Source: JBBQVO01 sp038211505 (GTDB lineage Bacteria; Chloroflexota; Dehalococcoidia; DSTF01; JACRBR01). From it: a stretch of 8,158 nt of DNA. Where the stretch lies: contig JBBQVO010000160.1 of the NCBI GenBank assembly GCA_038211505.1, positions 1 through 8,158 of the forward strand. Reading direction: 5' to 3'. The notes beneath the pieces are model-generated. The model was not told where the DNA came from, made no database searches, and saw only the letters and a program-made list of their open reading frames with translations. Within the stretch, counting starts at the first letter, position 1. Every line of letters begins with the position of its first letter. This document shows positions 6,104 to 8,158 of the stretch, piece by piece. A program made the translations under genes and the position numbers.

Positions 6104-6694
6104 ATGAAGCTGAAGATCATCATCGGCGCGACGCTCAGCCTTAGCGCGCTGCTCGTCGCTTGCGGCGACAACAGCAGCGACCCGGCAGCGAAGCCGCGTA
6201 CGCCCTCGTCGAACCCGACGCCGATCAGCGCCGGCGTCAAGCCGGCACAGTCCGCCGCAGCTACGGCGCAGTCGGCGCCCTCCGTCGCCGCCGTGACATC
6301 TGCCGAGCCGCTGACTGACGGCAACGCGCCCGGCATCCCGCCACTCACCGGAGACATCAAGACCGACGGCCAGCTGCGTTATATCGATGAGAAGGTCGGC
6401 GACGGCGCATCGCCGGTGACCGGCGGCCACGTCACCGTCCAGTACACGGGCTGGCTCACCAACGGCACGAAGTTCGACAGCTCGCGCGACCGTAACACAC
6501 CCTTCGACTTCGTCATCGGCAAAGGCGGTGTCATCCAGGGCTGGGACATCGGCGTCGCCACGATGAAGATTGGTGGCAAGCGCCGCCTCATCATCCCCGG
6601 CCCGCTCGGCTACGGCGCCCGCGGCTCCGCACCGAAGATCCCGCCGAACGCCACGCTGATCTTCGACGTCGAACTCCTCAGCATCCAGCCGTAG
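6104..6694 (+). CDS. FKBP-type peptidyl-prolyl cis-trans isomerase, lipoprotein
   Basis: A 196-residue protein expected to catalyse prolyl isomerisation during folding of exported proteins, anchored outside the membrane. The signal is short and clear: basic start (MKLK), hydrophobic core, and lipobox L-V-A-C with Cys20. Residues 21 to about 85 are a low-complexity Ala/Pro/Ser spacer. The FKBP domain covers about 92-196 and keeps the known active-site aromatic and hydrophobic positions: Tyr114, Phe124, Asp125, Phe134/136, Val143, Ile144, Trp147, Tyr170, Ile179 and Phe187. It should therefore be active. The next gene, 34 bases downstream, encodes a cytoplasmic FKBP with about 60% identity over the domain by eye, so the two probably arose by duplication and are likely cotranscribed. 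Confidence 0.93.
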   Translation: MKLKIIIGATLSLSALLVACGDNSSDPAAKPRTPSSNPTPISAGVKPAQSAAATAQSAPSVAAVTSAEPLTDGNAPGIPPLTGDIKTDGQLRYIDEKVGDGASPVTGGHVTVQYTGWLTNGTKFDSSRDRNTPFDFVIGKGGVIQGWDIGVATMKIGGKRRLIIPGPLGYGARGSAPKIPPNATLIFDVELLSIQP

Positions 6695-6695
6695 T

Positions 6696-6709
6696 TCTCG
6701 CGCGCGAGA
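6696..6709. promoter_or_regulatory. 14-bp perfect palindrome between the FKBP genes
   Basis: TCTCGCG followed directly by its reverse complement CGCGAGA, starting one base after the stop of the lipoprotein gene. As RNA it could fold as a 5-bp stem with a CGCG loop. There is no T tract, so it is not a classic terminator; an operator, a processing hairpin or chance in GC-rich DNA are all possible. Confidence 0.3.
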
Positions 6710-6728
6710 TAGAACAGAGCATTACGCA

Positions 6729-7076
6729 ATGGCAGAAGAAGTCACAACGGCCAGCGGCTTGAAGTACACCGACGACGTCGTCGGCGCCGGCGACTCCCCG
6801 GCGAAGGGCAAGAAGGTGAAAGTTCACTACACCGGCAAGCTCACCAACGGCAAGAAGTTCGATAGCTCCGTCGATCGAGGCCAGCCGTTCGAGTTCGCCA
6901 TCGGCGTCGGCCAGGTGATCAAGGGCTGGGACGAAGGCGTCATGTCGATGAAGGTCGGCGGCAAGCGGACCCTCACCATCCCGCCGGAGCTCGGCTACGG
7001 AGCCCAGGGCGCCGGCGCAGTCATCCCGGCCCACGCCACCCTCATCTTCGACGTCGAACTGCTCGGCGTCGGATAG
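6729..7076 (+). CDS. FKBP-type peptidyl-prolyl cis-trans isomerase, cytoplasmic
   Basis: A 115-residue stand-alone FKBP domain with no signal peptide, so it should assist protein folding in the cytoplasm. It has the size and layout of the FKBP12 class and retains Tyr34, Phe44, Asp45, Phe54/56, Val63, Ile64, Trp67, Tyr90, Ile99 and Phe107. There is no inserted chaperone flap as in SlyD and no trigger-factor domain. The ribosome binding site is weak; with only 34 bases after the lipoprotein FKBP stop, it is most simply read as the second gene of a two-gene unit. Start codon choice is supported by the family-like MAEEVTTASGLKY opening. Confidence 0.94.
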   Translation: MAEEVTTASGLKYTDDVVGAGDSPAKGKKVKVHYTGKLTNGKKFDSSVDRGQPFEFAIGVGQVIKGWDEGVMSMKVGGKRTLTIPPELGYGAQGAGAVIPAHATLIFDVELLGVG

Positions 7077-7114
7077 CGCGGGGCAGCCAGGCGCGAACTG
7101 AATTCCGACTCGTA

Positions 7115-7136
7115 GCGCGGGCTTTCCAGCCGGCGC
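7115..7136. terminator. GC-rich hairpin between convergent genes
   Basis: GCGCGGGCT (7115-7123) pairs with AGCCGGCGC (7128-7136) as a 9-bp stem with one G-G mismatch and a TTCC loop. It lies between the converging FKBP and hydrolase genes, where a two-way terminator is expected, but no T tract flanks it on either strand. It could instead be a copy of a dispersed palindromic repeat. Confidence 0.35.
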
Positions 7137-7194
7137 GAGTACGCTGACGACGCCGTCCACGCCTCCGAAGATTCGCTCCGATGCACCGCGGCCG

Positions 7195-7977
7195 TTAGCC
7201 CGCCGACATCAAAAACGCCAGCACCACCGCATTGAACGCATCCGGCTGCTCGAAGTACGTCGAGTGCCCGCTGTCCTCGATCACCACAAACTGCGATCCC
7301 GGCGTCGCGCGGTGGCAGCCTTCGATGATCTCCGGCGGCGTCACCGCATCGTGATCGCCGACGAGAAACAGGATCGGGAAGTCCGCCGCCGCCAGCCGCT
7401 CCGCCGAGCTACCGCGATAGCCCGGTGGGGGCGCAAGAAAGTCCTTCGGCCGCGGCGGATTCAGCCGCCCGATCGAACGGTACAGAAACTCTTGCGAGGC
7501 TGCGCGCTCCTTCAGCTCCGGCGATACCGATCGCTTCCCCAGCGGCAGTTGACCGACCTCCGTCGCGCGATACGTGTCCTGCATCTCGCGCACGTCGTCG
7601 TCGATTGCGCCGCCCGTCGTGCCGGCCAGCACCATCGCCTTGCAGCGCCCGGGGTTCAGCAGTGAGAAGCCGACCGCCGTCCGCCCGCCCATCGACTGCG
7701 CGACGATCCGCACGTCATCGATCTCGAGCAGATTCAGCAGCTCGCGCAGATCCTCATGAAATCCGCGCCGTCCGCGTTGAGCCTCGCCCTCACCATCGCG
7801 CGAGAGCCCGAAGGCGCGATGGTCGAACGTGATGCAGCGGAAGTGCTGCGAAAACAGCGGGATCTGCTGCCACCAACTCAGATGGTTGCCGCCCGCACCA
7901 TGCGCGAACACGACCGCCGGACCGCTGCCGTGTGATTCGTAGTACAACTCGATGCCACTGATCGCCGCAAAGGGCAT
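7195..7977 (-). CDS. Alpha/beta hydrolase
   Basis: A 260-residue single-domain hydrolase without a signal peptide, so cytoplasmic. Visible features: oxyanion motif HGAGG (residues 26-30); FDHRAFGLS (51-59), the usual loop after strand 4; nucleophile elbow AQSMGG with Ser95, where Ala replaces the first Gly of GxSxG; acid Asp210 in GDHDAVTPP; and base His238 in DSGHSTYFEQP. This pattern fits the esterase/enol-lactonase/C-C hydrolase group, but the sequence does not name the substrate. The start at 7977 (MPFAAISGIELYYE) is preferred: an in-frame ATG at 8022 would add 15 residues unlike the family, and a TATGAT box (8017-8012) lies just after it. No Shine-Dalgarno site is clear for either. It converges with the FKBP pair. 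Confidence 0.9.
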   Translation of the reverse strand: MPFAAISGIELYYESHGSGPAVVFAHGAGGNHLSWWQQIPLFSQHFRCITFDHRAFGLSRDGEGEAQRGRRGFHEDLRELLNLLEIDDVRIVAQSMGGRTAVGFSLLNPGRCKAMVLAGTTGGAIDDDVREMQDTYRATEVGQLPLGKRSVSPELKERAASQEFLYRSIGRLNPPRPKDFLAPPPGYRGSSAERLAAADFPILFLVGDHDAVTPPEIIEGCHRATPGSQFVVIEDSGHSTYFEQPDAFNAVVLAFLMSAG

Positions 7978-8011
7978 GCACCGACTGTAGACCCGCGCAC
8001 CGCTTGTGCCA

Positions 8012-8017
8012 ATCATA
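8012..8017 (-). promoter_or_regulatory. Possible -10 box of the minus-strand hydrolase gene
   Basis: TATGAT on the minus strand (5 of 6 to the consensus) would start transcription near 8005, about 27 bases before the preferred start at 7977. No good -35 lies at the usual distance, so this is a partial match only. Confidence 0.3.
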
Positions 8018-8045
8018 CTCATCGGCCGACAGCCCGGTGCTCCGT

Positions 8046-8093
8046 GTCCTGAGCTCCCCTTCCCGCACCAGGAAGGGGCTGGGGGGTTAGGAC
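8046..8093. repeat. REP-like imperfect palindrome
   Basis: An 8-bp inner stem, CCCCTTCC (8056-8063) with GGAAGGGG (8071-8078), sits inside outer arms GTCCT (8046-8050) and AGGAC (8089-8093). A G-rich run (8081-8086) lies between the inner stem and the right arm. The layout resembles the dispersed C-rich/G-rich intergenic palindromes common in high-GC genomes. Only one copy is in the window, so repetition is not shown. Confidence 0.4.
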
Positions 8094-8127
8094 AAAAAGA
8101 AAATCGCGAGGGGCGGGGCCCTCGCGA
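8094..8127 (-). terminator. Strong intrinsic terminator, minus strand
   Basis: Read on the minus strand, TCGCGAGGG and CCCTCGCGA form a perfect 9-bp GC-rich stem with a 6-base loop (8127-8104), followed at once by TTTTCTTTTT (8103-8094). It ends a leftward transcript entering from the right edge, and insulates the hydrolase gene from that transcript. Confidence 0.85.
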
Positions 8128-8131
8128 CTGT

Positions 8132-8158
8132 TCACGACGATTGTTGCTCTGAGAAGGC
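8132..8158 (-). CDS. Possible last codons of a leftward gene (right-edge fragment)
   Basis: One minus-strand frame reads AFSEQQSS and then TGA (8134-8132), five bases before the terminator stem. This spacing fits the 3' end of a gene lying mostly beyond the window, but eight codons are too few to identify it, and the terminator could equally end an RNA gene or a gene that stops further right. Confidence 0.25.
   Translation of the reverse strand, partial: AFSEQQSS

Overview
The window is high-GC (G/C-rich third codon positions in most genes) and looks like a bacterial chromosome segment. A Thr/Pro-rich linker joined to a cohesin-like domain and a dockerin-like calcium loop, the lipoprotein styles, and the nadB/nadC sequences together suggest a member of the Chloroflexota or a relative. 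This is an impression from composition and domain style, not a placement. There are no rRNA or tRNA genes, CRISPR arrays, insertion sequences or integrases that I can see, and no stretch over 300 bases lacks a gene.

Layout, left to right: (1) the 3' end of a secreted or surface modular protein (1-780: cohesin-like piece, Thr/Pro linker, one EF-hand/dockerin-type loop); (2) a lipoprotein alpha/beta hydrolase with a two-repeat C-terminal region (814-2709), whose codon use is less GC-biased than its neighbours; (3) an NAD biosynthesis block: nadB (2778-4307), a 255-base gap, nadC (4563-5435), and a P-loop kinase-like gene (5435-5983) whose start overlaps the nadC stop by one base; (4) a pair of FKBP-type peptidyl-prolyl isomerases, the first a lipoprotein (6104-6694), the second cytoplasmic (6729-7076); (5) on the minus strand, a compact alpha/beta hydrolase (7195-7977), convergent with the FKBP pair; (6) a right-edge non-coding region with a REP-like hairpin and a strong minus-strand intrinsic terminator, implying a gene that ends just beyond or at the right edge.

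NadB oxidises L-aspartate to iminoaspartate. Quinolinate synthase (NadA, not in this window) would condense that to quinolinate, and NadC turns quinolinate into nicotinate mononucleotide. The most notable regulatory signal is a perfect 10+3+10 inverted repeat lying across the -10 box of a good sigma70-type promoter before nadB. It is a strong candidate operator for an NAD-responsive repressor such as NrtR. The kinase-like gene is translationally linked to nadC and so may act in or near NAD metabolism, but its substrate cannot be read from the sequence.

I found no convincing novel multi-gene system. The best leads are the nadB operator, the nadC-coupled kinase, and the repeat-bearing lipoprotein hydrolase.
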